The notes beneath the pieces were generated by a model. The model was not told where the DNA came from and did no database searches. It was given only the letters and a program-made list of their open reading frames with translations. From contig NZ_FOWD01000006.1 of the NCBI RefSeq assembly GCF_900115365.1, forward strand, positions 110,105 through 174,104: 64,000 bases of DNA, read 5' to 3'. A program made the position numbers and the translations under genes. The stretch comes from Anaerocolumna aminovalerica (GTDB lineage: Bacteria; Bacillota; Clostridia; Lachnospirales; Lachnospiraceae). Each line of letters opens with the position of its first letter. Positions within the stretch are counted from its first letter, which is position 1. Positions 8,862 to 18,538 of the stretch are shown here, in pieces.

Positions 8862-10793
8862 ATGGAACAATATACAGGAAGTCAAATCGTGGTCTTAGAA
8901 GGACTAGAGGCAGTTAGAAAACGTCCCGGAATGTATATAGGAAGTACCGGACCTCGTGGATTACATCATTTGATATGGGAGATTCTTGATAATGGAATCG
9001 ACGAACATCTTGCCGGCTATTGTACAGAAATACATGTAAAACTTCAAAAAGATGGTGGTATCGCAATTGCTGATAACGGACGTGGTATACCCGTAGATAT
9101 TCATCCAACTAAAAAAATTCCTACCGTTAGAGTTGTTTATACCATTCTTCACGCAGGTGGTAAGTTCGGAAGCTCTGTTTATAAAGTATCCGGTGGCCTT
9201 CATGGGGTTGGTGCATCTGTTGTCAACGCATTATCCAGTCGAATGATTATTGAAATCAGACGTGATGGAAAAGTCTATAGAGATGAGTACGAAAAAGGTG
9301 GACATCCTATTGTAAAGCTGGAAGACGGTACGCTTCCAGTAACTGGAAAATGCAATAAAAGTGATACAGGAACAAAAGTGACCTTCTACCCGGACAGTAC
9401 TATATTTGAAACTGTTGAATTTAAAGGAGACACAATAAAGAAGAAATTAAAAGAGATTGCATATTTAAATAAAAATTTGATTATTCATTATGAAGATCAA
9501 TTAACCGGAGAAAAAGTAACCTATCAGGAAGAGTTCGGTATAAAGAGTTTTGTTTCCTATTTAAACCGGGAAGCAATCAGCATTCATGATGAACCTATTT
9601 ATATTGAAGGCCAAAGTGGTGATATTGAAGTAGAAGTTGCATTTCAATATACCAACTCCTTTGTAGAACAAATAAATGCATATTGTAACCGTATTAATGT
9701 TGTAGACGGAGGTACTTTAGTTACCGGTTTTAAAACTGCATTAACCAGAGTTATGAATCAGTATGCCCGGGAGCTTGGAATCTTGAAAGAAAAGGACGAA
9801 AACTTTGATGGAAAAGATATTCGTAACGGTCTAGTGGCCATCGTCTCCATCAAACATCCTGATCCCCAATTCGAAGGCCAGACGAAAACCAAGCTTGGCA
9901 ATACAGATGCCAAAAGTGCTGTAGATGAAGTATTTGCAGCGGAAGTACAAAGATACTTTGATAAAAATGTTGAGATACTTAGGATTATACTTGAGAACTC
10001 TCTAAAGTCTTATAATGCCAGAAAAGCAGGTGATAAAGCTCGTAATGCTGTCTTAAAGCAACTTTACGATGTAGATACAAGAAGCAAATTAGCTTCCTGC
10101 TCTTCTAAAAAACCAGAGGAATGTGAAGTTTATATAGTCGAGGGTGATTCCGCAGGCGGCACGGTTAAAACAGCCCGTAATCGCAGAACCCAAGCTGTAT
10201 TACCTTTACGTGGTAAAATTCTAAATGTAGAAAAGGCTTCTTTAGAAAAAATACTTTTAAATAATGAAATCAAATCCATGATTGCATCTTTTGGCTGCGG
10301 TATTGGAGATGATTTTGATATTACAAAGCTTCGTTACGATAAAATTATAATACTAACCGATGCTGATGTGGATGGTGCTCACATTAGTACTCTCTTACTG
10401 ACCTTCTTTTACCGTTTCATGCCTGAGTTAATACTGGAGGGCAAGGTATACCGTGGACTTCCACCATTATATAAAGTGGATTATGAATACATGGAAAAGA
10501 GCAAGAAAAAGAGAGAATCCAAATATTTATTTAACGACTTCCAGTTGGACAAGTTTCGAAAAAACCTGGATAACAAAATAATATCTTTACAGCGTTATAA
10601 AGGTCTTGGAGAAATGGATGCAAACCAGTTATGGGAAACAACTTTAAACCCAGAAACACGTACCCTTGCCCAGGTTACAATCAGTGATACCGTCGAAGCC
10701 GATGAAGTCACTACTACACTAATGAGTAGCAGTGTTCCACCAAGACGTGAATTTATAATGGAAGAAGCAAAGTATGCTAAATTAGATATATAA
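8862..10793 (+). CDS. parE: Type IIA DNA topoisomerase, subunit B (ParE/GyrB-like)
   Basis: A 643-residue ATPase subunit. The GHKL domain has ENDGIDE-like ILDNGIDEH, DNGRGIP and the GGLHGVGASVVNALS lid. The TOPRIM part has EVYIVEGDSAGG, PLRGKILNVEKA and DADVDGAHI. The C-terminal YKGLGEMDANQLWETT motif is present. Its length, without the insert of long GyrB proteins, suits ParE or a Gram-positive GyrB. It is followed by a matching A subunit after 82 nt, so both probably form one A2B2 enzyme. Whether it is topoisomerase IV or a second gyrase cannot be settled from this subunit alone; ParE is preferred because the partner lacks a clear GyrA box. Confidence 0.85.
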   Translation: MEQYTGSQIVVLEGLEAVRKRPGMYIGSTGPRGLHHLIWEILDNGIDEHLAGYCTEIHVKLQKDGGIAIADNGRGIPVDIHPTKKIPTVRVVYTILHAGGKFGSSVYKVSGGLHGVGASVVNALSSRMIIEIRRDGKVYRDEYEKGGHPIVKLEDGTLPVTGKCNKSDTGTKVTFYPDSTIFETVEFKGDTIKKKLKEIAYLNKNLIIHYEDQLTGEKVTYQEEFGIKSFVSYLNREAISIHDEPIYIEGQSGDIEVEVAFQYTNSFVEQINAYCNRINVVDGGTLVTGFKTALTRVMNQYARELGILKEKDENFDGKDIRNGLVAIVSIKHPDPQFEGQTKTKLGNTDAKSAVDEVFAAEVQRYFDKNVEILRIILENSLKSYNARKAGDKARNAVLKQLYDVDTRSKLASCSSKKPEECEVYIVEGDSAGGTVKTARNRRTQAVLPLRGKILNVEKASLEKILLNNEIKSMIASFGCGIGDDFDITKLRYDKIIILTDADVDGAHISTLLLTFFYRFMPELILEGKVYRGLPPLYKVDYEYMEKSKKKRESKYLFNDFQLDKFRKNLDNKIISLQRYKGLGEMDANQLWETTLNPETRTLAQVTISDTVEADEVTTTLMSSSVPPRREFIMEEAKYAKLDI

Positions 10794-10875
10794 TTTGTAT
10801 TAGAAGAAAAAAGTATTCACCAATTATTATTAAGAACTTGAACAACATTAACAATATCATATTCAGGAGGACTCC

Positions 10876-13122
10876 ATGAGTAAAAATACAGATAATATTA
10901 TTCAGATGGATTTTTCAGAAGAAATGAAGAATTCATACCGAGATTACGCCATGAGCGTTATTATAGCCAGAGCACTACCAGATGTGCGGGATGGTTTAAA
11001 GCCAGTTCAAAGAAGAATCCTTTTTGCCATGAAAGAACTTGGCCTTGATCCAAAGAAACCACATAGAAAGAGTGCCCGTATTGTCGGTGATACAATGGGT
11101 AAATATCATCCTCATGGCGATAGCTCTATATATGATGCATTGGTGCATATGACAGAAGACTACTCTTTATCCATACCATTGGTTGACGGTCATGGAAACT
11201 TTGGCTCCATTGATGGTGATGGTGCTGCTGCCATGCGTTATACCGAGGCAAGGTTATCCGAAGGCGCTATGACCATGCTTGATAATTTAGATAAAGGATT
11301 AGTAGAATTCGTTCCTAACTTTGATGATAGTGAGAAAGAACCTTCTGTTCTTCCTTCTATGATACCAAATCTTTTAATTAATGGTACAACGGGTATTGCA
11401 GTAGGTATGGCTACCAACATTCCTCCTCATAATCCCGGGGAAGTAATCGATGGTGCCATAGCTTATATTGATAATCCTGATATAACTAACATAAAATTAA
11501 TGAAGTACATTCCAGGGCCTGATTTTCCTACGGGAGGTACCATTATCAATCAAAGTGATATAGAACAAATCTATGAAACCGGGGAAGGCAAACTCCGTGT
11601 TCGTGGAAAAGTAGACATTGAAAATGGTGATTCCGGCCGTAAAAATATAGTTATTACCGAAATACCTTATACCGTAGCAGGAAATAAAACCAAGCTGGTA
11701 GAAAGCCTTGTTAATCTTATGAAGGATAAGGTATTTGATGAAATATACGACGTAAGAGATGAGTCTTCCAAAGAAGGTATCCGCATTGTTGTAGAAGTGA
11801 AAAAAGATAGAGATATAGATAACCTTTTAAATGGCCTTTACAAAAAGTCTCAGATGGAAGATACATATGGTGTGAATCTTTTAGCAGTAAAAGAACAACA
11901 ACCTATTGTATTTAACTTAAAAATGATGCTAAAAGAATTCGTTGATTTTCAGGAAGAACTTTATACCAAAGAATATCAGCATCTATTAGCAAAAGCACAA
12001 GATCGTTCAGAAATTGTAAATGGTTTAATTCGTGCAACTGATATAATCGATTTAATCATTGAAATACTTCGTGGAAGCAGCTCTATCAAGCAGGCAAAAG
12101 CATGTTTAACAAACGGTATTACTGAAGACATAAAATTTAAATCAAAAGCCTCGGAAAAACAGGCTTCTACTCTTGATTTTACCGACCGCCAGGCAGAAGC
12201 TATTCTTTCTATGCAATTGAGTAAATTAATTGGTTTAGAGATTTTAAAATTACATGAAGAAAATGATGCTCTATTAAAAAGTATTATGGAGTATAAAACC
12301 ATTCTTGGTGATAAAAATGAATTATACAAAGTGATCAAAGGTCGCTTAAAAGAATATAAAAAGAAATTCAATCATCCGAGACGCACCTTACTTACAAATG
12401 AAAATAATGCAGAATATGTAGTAGAAGAAAAAGTAGAAGACATTTATGTCTTAATCGATAAGTTCGGCTATACCAAGTCTCTGGATTCTGTAAGCTTCTC
12501 AAGAGCTGCTGAAGAAACCTTAAAAGAGTTCAATCATATTATTTTAATGAAAAATACAGACAAGCTCTGTATTTTCACAGCAGAAGGTAACATGCATCAG
12601 GTGAAAGCCTCTGCAATACCAAAATGTAAGATTAAAGATAAGGGTGTTCTCATTCATAATCTTTGTAAAGTAGATAAAGAAAATATTATTCTCTATACCT
12701 CATTTGAAGAATTATTTGAATCACAATTGGTATTTTCAACTAAATATGGTTATATTAAATTGGTGTCAGGAGTTGAATTTGAAACCAACCGTTCCATGGT
12801 AGTTGCAACAAAACTTGAAGATGGTGATGAAGTAGTAAATATCATTATGTTGTCAGCTAGTGATGTGTTATCCGGTGACAGAAAAGTAATAATCTTAACA
12901 GAGAAAGGTCTTTCTTTAGGATTTTCGTTAGATGAAGTGAGTGAAATGAAGAAAACCGGGCGGGGAGTTAAATCCATAGCACTAGAACAGAAAGATTATG
13001 TAGTATTTACAACCGTTTTAAAAACATCAGATGAAGTATTTATTTATGAAGGAAAAGAATTAAGTGCTAAGAAAGTTAGAAACAGAAAACGTGGTCAGAA
13101 AGGCCAAAAGGCACAATTATAG
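10876..13122 (+). CDS. parC: Type IIA DNA topoisomerase, subunit A (ParC/GyrA-like)
   Basis: A 748-residue breakage-reunion subunit. The winged-helix segment has [15 protein letters not shown] and the quinolone-resistance region [15 protein letters not shown]. The catalytic tyrosine is Tyr122 in [16 protein letters not shown] coiled-coil and beta-pinwheel tail follow. The canonical GyrA box (QRRGGKG) is not visible; the nearest tail motif is KKTGRGVKS. That favours ParC-like decatenation, but Gram-positive A subunits of this group are often called GyrA, so the symbol is tentative. AGGAGG precedes the ATG and a strong terminator follows. Confidence 0.83.
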   Translation: MSKNTDNIIQMDFSEEMKNSYRDYAMSVIIARALPDVRDGLKPVQRRILFAMKELGLDPKKPHRKSARIVGDTMGKYHPHGDSSIYDALVHMTEDYSLSIPLVDGHGNFGSIDGDGAAAMRYTEARLSEGAMTMLDNLDKGLVEFVPNFDDSEKEPSVLPSMIPNLLINGTTGIAVGMATNIPPHNPGEVIDGAIAYIDNPDITNIKLMKYIPGPDFPTGGTIINQSDIEQIYETGEGKLRVRGKVDIENGDSGRKNIVITEIPYTVAGNKTKLVESLVNLMKDKVFDEIYDVRDESSKEGIRIVVEVKKDRDIDNLLNGLYKKSQMEDTYGVNLLAVKEQQPIVFNLKMMLKEFVDFQEELYTKEYQHLLAKAQDRSEIVNGLIRATDIIDLIIEILRGSSSIKQAKACLTNGITEDIKFKSKASEKQASTLDFTDRQAEAILSMQLSKLIGLEILKLHEENDALLKSIMEYKTILGDKNELYKVIKGRLKEYKKKFNHPRRTLLTNENNAEYVVEEKVEDIYVLIDKFGYTKSLDSVSFSRAAEETLKEFNHIILMKNTDKLCIFTAEGNMHQVKASAIPKCKIKDKGVLIHNLCKVDKENIILYTSFEELFESQLVFSTKYGYIKLVSGVEFETNRSMVVATKLEDGDEVVNIIMLSASDVLSGDRKVIILTEKGLSLGFSLDEVSEMKKTGRGVKSIALEQKDYVVFTTVLKTSDEVFIYEGKELSAKKVRNRKRGQKGQKAQL

Positions 13123-13157
13123 TAAAAGTAGGTAATACTAATCCCCATATGAACCTT

Positions 13158-13207
13158 AAAAAAACTTCGGAGGAGGCTTTATACGTAAGCCTTTTCCGAA
13201 GTTTTTT
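13158..13207 (+). terminator. Intrinsic terminator after the topoisomerase pair
   Basis: AAAAACTTCGGA pairs with TCCGAAGTTTTT, with a nested GGCTT/AAGCC stem. T- and A-tracts lie on both sides, so it can work in either direction. It begins about 35 nt after the stop codon at 13122. Confidence 0.88.
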
Positions 13208-13277
13208 AGTGCTTCTAAATGTTGATTACTATTAAATAAAGCATTCTTTCAACATTTTTAAAGACAAATATAATATA

Positions 13278-13358
13278 GGGGCGGTTGTAAAACTATTATT
13301 CTACGGTTATAATTCGATTTTTAGTATATACTGAGAATGATATTTTACAGGCTGCCCC
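13278..13358. repeat. Imperfect long inverted repeat downstream of pdp
   Basis: GGGGC..TTGTAAAA (13278-13292) is inverted as TTTTACA..GCCCC (13343-13358), enclosing about 50 nt without a gene. It ends 12 nt from the pdp stop codon and may form the 3' end of that transcript. Its layout resembles the repeat at 25252-25335, although the arms differ. Confidence 0.4.
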
Positions 13359-13369
13359 TTCAGTATTTA

Positions 13370-14695
13370 CTAAACAAATTTTTCAACCTTATCTTTTTCA
13401 ATTCTTGCAAAAATCAATGGTTCTAACTTAATTGGTTTTTCCTCTATCTTAATTGCATTTAATAAGATTCTTTCTGATTCCGCTAAACTTTCTTCTTTGG
13501 AAGTATAAAGAGTGGCTAATATTTCGCCTTTATTTACGTATTCTCCCACTTTCTTATTCAGGATGATTCCAGCGGAATAATCAATGGAATCTTCTTTTTT
13601 CTCTCTGCCGGCACCAAGAACCAAAGAGGAGATTCCACATTGTTCTGTATTCATATGGGTAATGTACCCTTCCATACTTGCTATTACTTTTCTTTCATAT
13701 GGTGCTTTCGCGAAATTGTTGGTATCCTTAAGAACAGAACTGTCTCCCCCTTGAGCTTCCACCATTTCAATTAGCTTTTGGAAAGCAGCTCCACTTGCTA
13801 TTGCTTCCTCAGACATCTTTCTGCATTCCTCCAAAGTGCCTTTACCGGATAAGAATAGCATATTAGAAGCCAGATGCAGGCAAACTTCAGTTAAATCCCT
13901 GGGACCTTTATTATGTAATGTATCCACTACTTCAATAATCTCCAAAGAGTTACCAATGGCAAATCCAAGAGGTATATCCATATCAGTAATCAAAGCTACC
14001 GTTTTCTTACCTGCATGTTCCCCGATTGCTACCATCTTCTTTGCCAGTTCAATGGAACCATCTAAGGTTTTCATAAAAGCACCGCTTCCGGTCTTAACAT
14101 CTAATAGAATACAGTCATTTCCCGCAGCTAGCTTTTTACTCATAATAGATGCCGCAATTAAAGGGATGCTGTCAACAGTTGCAGTAACGTCCCTTAATGC
14201 ATATAATTTCTTATCCGCCGGTGCCAGGTTACCTGATTGGCCGATCACGCATAAACCGGTTTTATTTACAATATCAATGAACTTTTCCTGAGGAATGGAA
14301 GTCTCCATTCCAGGAATGGATTCCATCTTATCCACAGTTCCACCGGTATGTCCTAAGCCCCTACCTGACATCTTGGCAACCTTGCCACCACATGCAGCCA
14401 CGATAGGAGCAATAATTAATGAAGTTTTATCTCCTACACCACCGGTGGAGTGTTTATCCACTTTAATTCCATCAATTCCGGATAAATCCACCATATCTCC
14501 GGAATGAGCCATTGCGTCTGTTAATATTGTTGTCTCTATATCTGTCATGCCCTGAAAGTAGATTGCCATTAGCATGGCGGACATTTGGTAATCAGGAATA
14601 TTGCCCAATACATATTCCTGTATCATAAAACGGATTTCTTCCTCTGCTAAGATACCTCCGTTTCTCTTTTTCATGATAATATCATACATTCTCAT
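13370..14695 (-). CDS. pdp: Pyrimidine-nucleoside phosphorylase
   Basis: A 441-residue member of the thymidine/pyrimidine-nucleoside phosphorylase family. It opens MRMYDIIMKKRNGGILAEEE, has the glycine-rich phosphate site KVDKHSTGGVGDKTSLI, the SGRGLGHTGGTVDKMES signature and VKTGSGAFM. It phosphorolyses uridine, deoxyuridine and thymidine to base plus (deoxy)ribose-1-phosphate. It is the last gene of the nucleoside uptake series, 267 nt after the second permease; that gap holds a highly structured element. The start has AGGAG about 9 nt upstream. Confidence 0.93.
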   Translation of the reverse strand: MRMYDIIMKKRNGGILAEEEIRFMIQEYVLGNIPDYQMSAMLMAIYFQGMTDIETTILTDAMAHSGDMVDLSGIDGIKVDKHSTGGVGDKTSLIIAPIVAACGGKVAKMSGRGLGHTGGTVDKMESIPGMETSIPQEKFIDIVNKTGLCVIGQSGNLAPADKKLYALRDVTATVDSIPLIAASIMSKKLAAGNDCILLDVKTGSGAFMKTLDGSIELAKKMVAIGEHAGKKTVALITDMDIPLGFAIGNSLEIIEVVDTLHNKGPRDLTEVCLHLASNMLFLSGKGTLEECRKMSEEAIASGAAFQKLIEMVEAQGGDSSVLKDTNNFAKAPYERKVIASMEGYITHMNTEQCGISSLVLGAGREKKEDSIDYSAGIILNKKVGEYVNKGEILATLYTSKEESLAESERILLNAIKIEEKPIKLEPLIFARIEKDKVEKFV

Positions 14696-14734
14696 AAGAT
14701 CACTCTCCTTCTAAAAACAAATTGAAAAGCCAAA

Positions 14735-14940
14735 GGGGATATTCCACTTGCCTATAGGCAAGTTTATCCCCTTACGCTACGGCTCTAACCTCATTGCCAA
14801 TACGCCGCGGCATTTAGCAGGAGCCCTAACTCCTGCTGAAACAGGCAAGTCCGTTTCCCTGATGAGGTTAAATCAAACTTGGCGAAGAATCTCCATTTTT
14901 CCATGTTACGAGATCTTCGCCAATTCAACTTTGTTGAATT
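14735..14940 (-). ncRNA. Structured intergenic element, four hairpins, between permease gene and pdp
   Basis: Four strong inverted repeats sit in about 200 nt. (A) 14735-14771: GGGGATA/TATCCCC enclosing ACTTGCC/GGCAAGT. (B) 14787-14869: AACCTCAT/ATGAGGTT enclosing TTGCC/GGCAA and AGCAGGAG/CTCCTGCT. (C) 14879-14923: TTGGCGAAGA/TCTTCGCCAA plus TCTC/GAGA. (D) 14922-14940: AATTCAAC/GTTGAATT. The element is more GC-rich than surrounding spacers, encodes no protein I can see and matches no riboswitch I can recognise. It could be a processed leader, an attenuator of pdp, or a small non-autonomous repeat. Strand is assumed from the operon. Confidence 0.5.
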
Positions 14941-14962
14941 TCTGCTCCGAATTACATACTAA

Positions 14963-15916
14963 TTATCTGCTTCCCTTATCATAAGGTATACCTTCTGCTC
15001 TAGGTGCCTGTGATGATTTAGATGAAATAGTTAATATGACAAGGGTAGCAATATAAGGAATCATTTTATATACTTCATTGGATATTGGCAGTCCTTTTAA
15101 AAATGGAATTCCTGAATATGCTGACGCAAATGTCTTCATAATTCCAAAGAAAAATGCTGCAAATATAATCCTTTTTGTTCTCCACTGTCCAAAAATTAAT
15201 ACCGCTAATGCCAAGAAACCATATCCGGCAACTGTTGCATTAAAGTTTGTAGATGTAGGTACTACGAATACCAAACCGCCAATTCCTGCTAATACACCGG
15301 AGATAACAACACCGGCATAACGGATTTTATATACATTAATACCTACAGAATCGGCTGCTTGTGGATGCTCACCGCAGGAGCGTAATCTTAAACCAAATCT
15401 GGTATGATTGATTACAATTTCAGCTGCAATGGCAATTCCAATGCCGATATAGGTAGTAATATAACAGTTTCTGAAAAGTAAAGGTCCTATTACAGGGATA
15501 CTGCCTAATACCGGTACTTTGCTTATAAAGAAAGTATCTGTAAACTGAACCTGCTGTACAGTCTGAATCATTCTTGCGGTAAAGATTGCAAATGCAGGAG
15601 CAAACATATTCAGAGCAGTACCACTAATAGTCTGATCTGCTTTTAAGTTAATGGATGCAAATGCATGTAAGAGGGAGAAAATACCCCCTGTTAAACCTGC
15701 TACTAAAACTGCTAAGATCAGCAGTAATTGGCCGCTCATCTTATCCTGCATAAAGTGGATGAAAAAGATACTGGTAAAAGCGCCCATGACCATAATACCT
15801 TCTAATGCAATATTAACTACACCGCTTCGTTCCGCAAACATTCCGCCTAGTGCTACAATTAGAAGAGGAATCGCAAAAAACATTGTTTGTTGTACTATAA
15901 AATAAAAGATATCCAT
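14963..15916 (-). CDS. Nucleoside ABC transporter permease (BMP-type, second permease)
   Basis: A 317-residue polytopic membrane protein of the RbsC/YufQ branched permease family, with about eight to ten hydrophobic segments and the family motif GVVNIALEGIMVMGAF near the N-terminus. The HPQAADSVGINVYKIRYAGV loop is the cytoplasmic coupling helix that contacts the ATPase. Its start codon shares a base with the upstream permease stop (TAATG), so translation is coupled. Together with the two preceding genes and the BMP lipoprotein it should form a nucleoside importer (inference from family and neighbours). Confidence 0.88.
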   Translation of the reverse strand: MDIFYFIVQQTMFFAIPLLIVALGGMFAERSGVVNIALEGIMVMGAFTSIFFIHFMQDKMSGQLLLILAVLVAGLTGGIFSLLHAFASINLKADQTISGTALNMFAPAFAIFTARMIQTVQQVQFTDTFFISKVPVLGSIPVIGPLLFRNCYITTYIGIGIAIAAEIVINHTRFGLRLRSCGEHPQAADSVGINVYKIRYAGVVISGVLAGIGGLVFVVPTSTNFNATVAGYGFLALAVLIFGQWRTKRIIFAAFFFGIMKTFASAYSGIPFLKGLPISNEVYKMIPYIATLVILTISSKSSQAPRAEGIPYDKGSR

Positions 15917-17016
15917 TAGCGTCCTTCCTCCTTCTCCAATTTGTTTCTTCTGGTAAGTTTATGAATAAGATTTTTAAACAATAATGAAAAAGCGCCGCAG
16001 TAAATAATAACCGCAATAATTATGTCAATAATCTCGGCTGAATAATTATATAACTGAATGTTATTACCGCCCACTTTAATGTGTGCAATGAATAAACCTG
16101 CAAATAATATACCGATTGGATTGGACATACCCAGCAATGCAACGGATATACCATTAAATCCTTCCGGTGCCAGAATATCAATTACCTGCATATACTTACC
16201 GGAACCGGACAAATATAAAAGTCCACCGCCTAATCCTGCTAAAGCTCCGGCAATAACCATTGATAATATAATATTTCTCTTATCATTAATACCTGCATAT
16301 TGGCTGGCGCTTGGACTATGTCCGCAAGCCTTTAATTCATATCCAAAAGTTGTCTTGCTTAAGACAATGTAAATAAGGATAACTGCAAATATTGCAATAA
16401 AGATACCAATATTCATATTTTTTACGTCAAATAATTGCTCCAGTCCGCCCCTTGGAATAATGGCGCTTTTAGGCACTGACTCCGTCTGATTTTTCAGAGG
16501 ATCGTAGATTGACTTAACAATCAGCATATTTACTAAATAAATGCCTATATAATTCATCATAATGGAAGTAATAACTTCATTTACATTTGCCAATGCTTTT
16601 AAAATACCCGGTACCATTCCCCATAAGGCACCTGCAATGATAGCTCCAAGTAAGGCTACTATCCAGTGAATACCTGACGGCAGGAAAGTCCACTTAATAC
16701 CTATGTAAACCGCCACAAACGCACCTGTAGTAAACTGACCGGATGCACCAATATTAAACAGACCGGTTTTAAAAGCAAAACCTACAGAAAGACCTGTCAT
16801 AATAATTGGAGTTGCCATATAAAGAACCTGTCCAAGACCAGAGGTCCCATTTGTAAATCCGCCTTTAATAATAGTAATTAACGCTGGAAATGCATTTTTA
16901 TAGTTACTGATCAGTAAAATGACAAATCCAAAAAGAAGTCCTGCTACAATTGCCATAATAACTGAAAAGAAACTGCTAGTCCCTTTGCTTTGTAATAAAT
17001 TATGCTTCTTTTTCAT
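15916..17016 (-). CDS. Nucleoside ABC transporter permease (BMP-type, first permease)
   Basis: A 366-residue polytopic permease of the YufP/NupP type, with an N-terminal membrane segment after about 20 residues. It shows the KTGLFNIGASGQFTTGAF motif and the coupling segment ACGHSPSASQYAGINDKRNI. It overlaps the ATPase gene by 17 nt upstream and the second permease by one base downstream, so the three form one translation-coupled unit. The start ATG has AGGAG at about 9 nt. Substrate is inferred from neighbouring nucleoside salvage genes. Confidence 0.88.
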   Translation of the reverse strand: MKKKHNLLQSKGTSSFFSVIMAIVAGLLFGFVILLISNYKNAFPALITIIKGGFTNGTSGLGQVLYMATPIIMTGLSVGFAFKTGLFNIGASGQFTTGAFVAVYIGIKWTFLPSGIHWIVALLGAIIAGALWGMVPGILKALANVNEVITSIMMNYIGIYLVNMLIVKSIYDPLKNQTESVPKSAIIPRGGLEQLFDVKNMNIGIFIAIFAVILIYIVLSKTTFGYELKACGHSPSASQYAGINDKRNIILSMVIAGALAGLGGGLLYLSGSGKYMQVIDILAPEGFNGISVALLGMSNPIGILFAGLFIAHIKVGGNNIQLYNYSAEIIDIIIAVIIYCGAFSLLFKNLIHKLTRRNKLEKEEGR

Positions 17017-18538
17017 TGTTCACACTCCTTTTTGATCCTGCCATGTAAAGACCTAATTCTTGAACCGTAATTTCCTTTGGATTCAAATCGGCAACGATTT
17101 CTCCTTCGTACATAACTACAATACGGTCACTTACGTCCATAACCTCATCTAATTCCAGTGAAACCAAAAGAACTGCTTTACCTGCATCTCTTTGTGCTAT
17201 TAATTGTTTATGAATATATTCGGTGGCACCTACATCCAGACCTCTGGTAGGCTGTACTGCTACAACAACTTCCGGATTACGGTCCAATTCTCTGGCAATA
17301 ATAACTTTTTGCTGATTACCACCGGACATATCACGTACAATAGAATCTTCTCCTTGTCCGCTTCGTATGTCGTATTGCCCTATTAATTTCTGTGCATACT
17401 GACGAACTGCACCAAACTTAATGAATCCATGGTTTTGAAATCTTGGTTCAAAATAAGTTTGAAGCACCGCATTCTGCTGGAGGTTATAATCAAGTACAAG
17501 TCCATGTTTATGCCTGTCTTCCGGAATGTGTGACATACCTGCTACACTTCTCTTACGTATGGATTTCTTAGTAATATCCTCACCATTTAAGATAATTTGT
17601 CCGTTATTAATAGGCATTAGGCCAGTAATGCCGTAAACCAATTCAGACTGACCATTACCGTCAATACCTGCCACACATAATATTTCTCCCTTTCTGGCTT
17701 TAAAAGAAACATTATTCACTACATCTTTCTTACTGAGCTTTGACCTAATAGTAAGATTCTTTACTTCCAGTACCGTTTCCCCCGGCTTTACTTCAATTTT
17801 ATCCAGATGGAAATTAATTTTACGTCCAACCATCATTTCTGACATTTCTTCTTTTGAAGTTGTTTCTACATCAACGGTTCCTATATATTTTCCTTTTCTA
17901 AGTACAGAACAGCGATTGGCAACTTCTTTAATTTCATTTAATTTATGAGATATAAAGATAATAGACTTTCCTTCATCTACTAAATGCTTCATTATCTTCA
18001 TTAATTCTTCGATTTCCTGGGGTGTTAAAACTGCTGTAGGTTCATCGAATATTAACATATCATTATCGCGATACAACATTTTAAGTATTTCTACTCTTTG
18101 CTGCATACCAACAGTAATATCTGAAATATACGCATCGGGATCGATTCTAAGATTATAACGGTTACTTAAGTCCATAACTTTTTTTCTTGCATCATCCATT
18201 TTTAAGAAACCCCGTTTTATGGTTTCTTTTCCCAATACAATACTCTCTAATACCGTAAAATTATGAACTAATTTAAAGTGCTGATGAACCATACCGATGC
18301 TTAAAGCATTCGCATCATTTGGGTTATTTATTTTTACTGCTTCCCCATTAATTTTAATTTCACCTTTTTCAGCCTGGTATAAGCCGAATAATACACTCAT
18401 TAAAGTTGATTTTCCTGCTCCGTTTTCTCCCAACAGTGCATGAACTTCACCTTTCTTTACTTTGAATGTTACATCATCAAGAGCTTTGAAGTTGCCAAAC
18501 TCTTTTGTAATATTATTCATTTCAATGACATATTCCAT
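17000..18538 (-). CDS. Nucleoside ABC transporter ATP-binding protein (tandem domains)
   Basis: A 512-residue protein with two ABC domains, as in RbsA/YufO. Domain 1 has Walker A GENGAGKST, signature DITVGMQQRVEILKML and Walker B MLIFDEPTAVL. Domain 2 has GIDGNGQSE in the Walker A place, signature DMSGGNQQKVIIARELDR and VVVAVQPTRGLDVGA. The domain-2 Walker A lacks the lysine, as commonly seen in this family, so only site 1 is expected to be fully hydrolytic. TAGGAGG precedes the ATG. It starts 967 nt after the lipoprotein gene. Confidence 0.9.
   Translation of the reverse strand: MEYVIEMNNITKEFGNFKALDDVTFKVKKGEVHALLGENGAGKSTLMSVLFGLYQAEKGEIKINGEAVKINNPNDANALSIGMVHQHFKLVHNFTVLESIVLGKETIKRGFLKMDDARKKVMDLSNRYNLRIDPDAYISDITVGMQQRVEILKMLYRDNDMLIFDEPTAVLTPQEIEELMKIMKHLVDEGKSIIFISHKLNEIKEVANRCSVLRKGKYIGTVDVETTSKEEMSEMMVGRKINFHLDKIEVKPGETVLEVKNLTIRSKLSKKDVVNNVSFKARKGEILCVAGIDGNGQSELVYGITGLMPINNGQIILNGEDITKKSIRKRSVAGMSHIPEDRHKHGLVLDYNLQQNAVLQTYFEPRFQNHGFIKFGAVRQYAQKLIGQYDIRSGQGEDSIVRDMSGGNQQKVIIARELDRNPEVVVAVQPTRGLDVGATEYIHKQLIAQRDAGKAVLLVSLELDEVMDVSDRIVVMYEGEIVADLNPKEITVQELGLYMAGSKRSVNNEKEA

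Noticed and set aside
13836..14507. Plus-strand open frames opposite pdp
   Set aside because: They are antisense shadows of a well-conserved phosphorylase gene.
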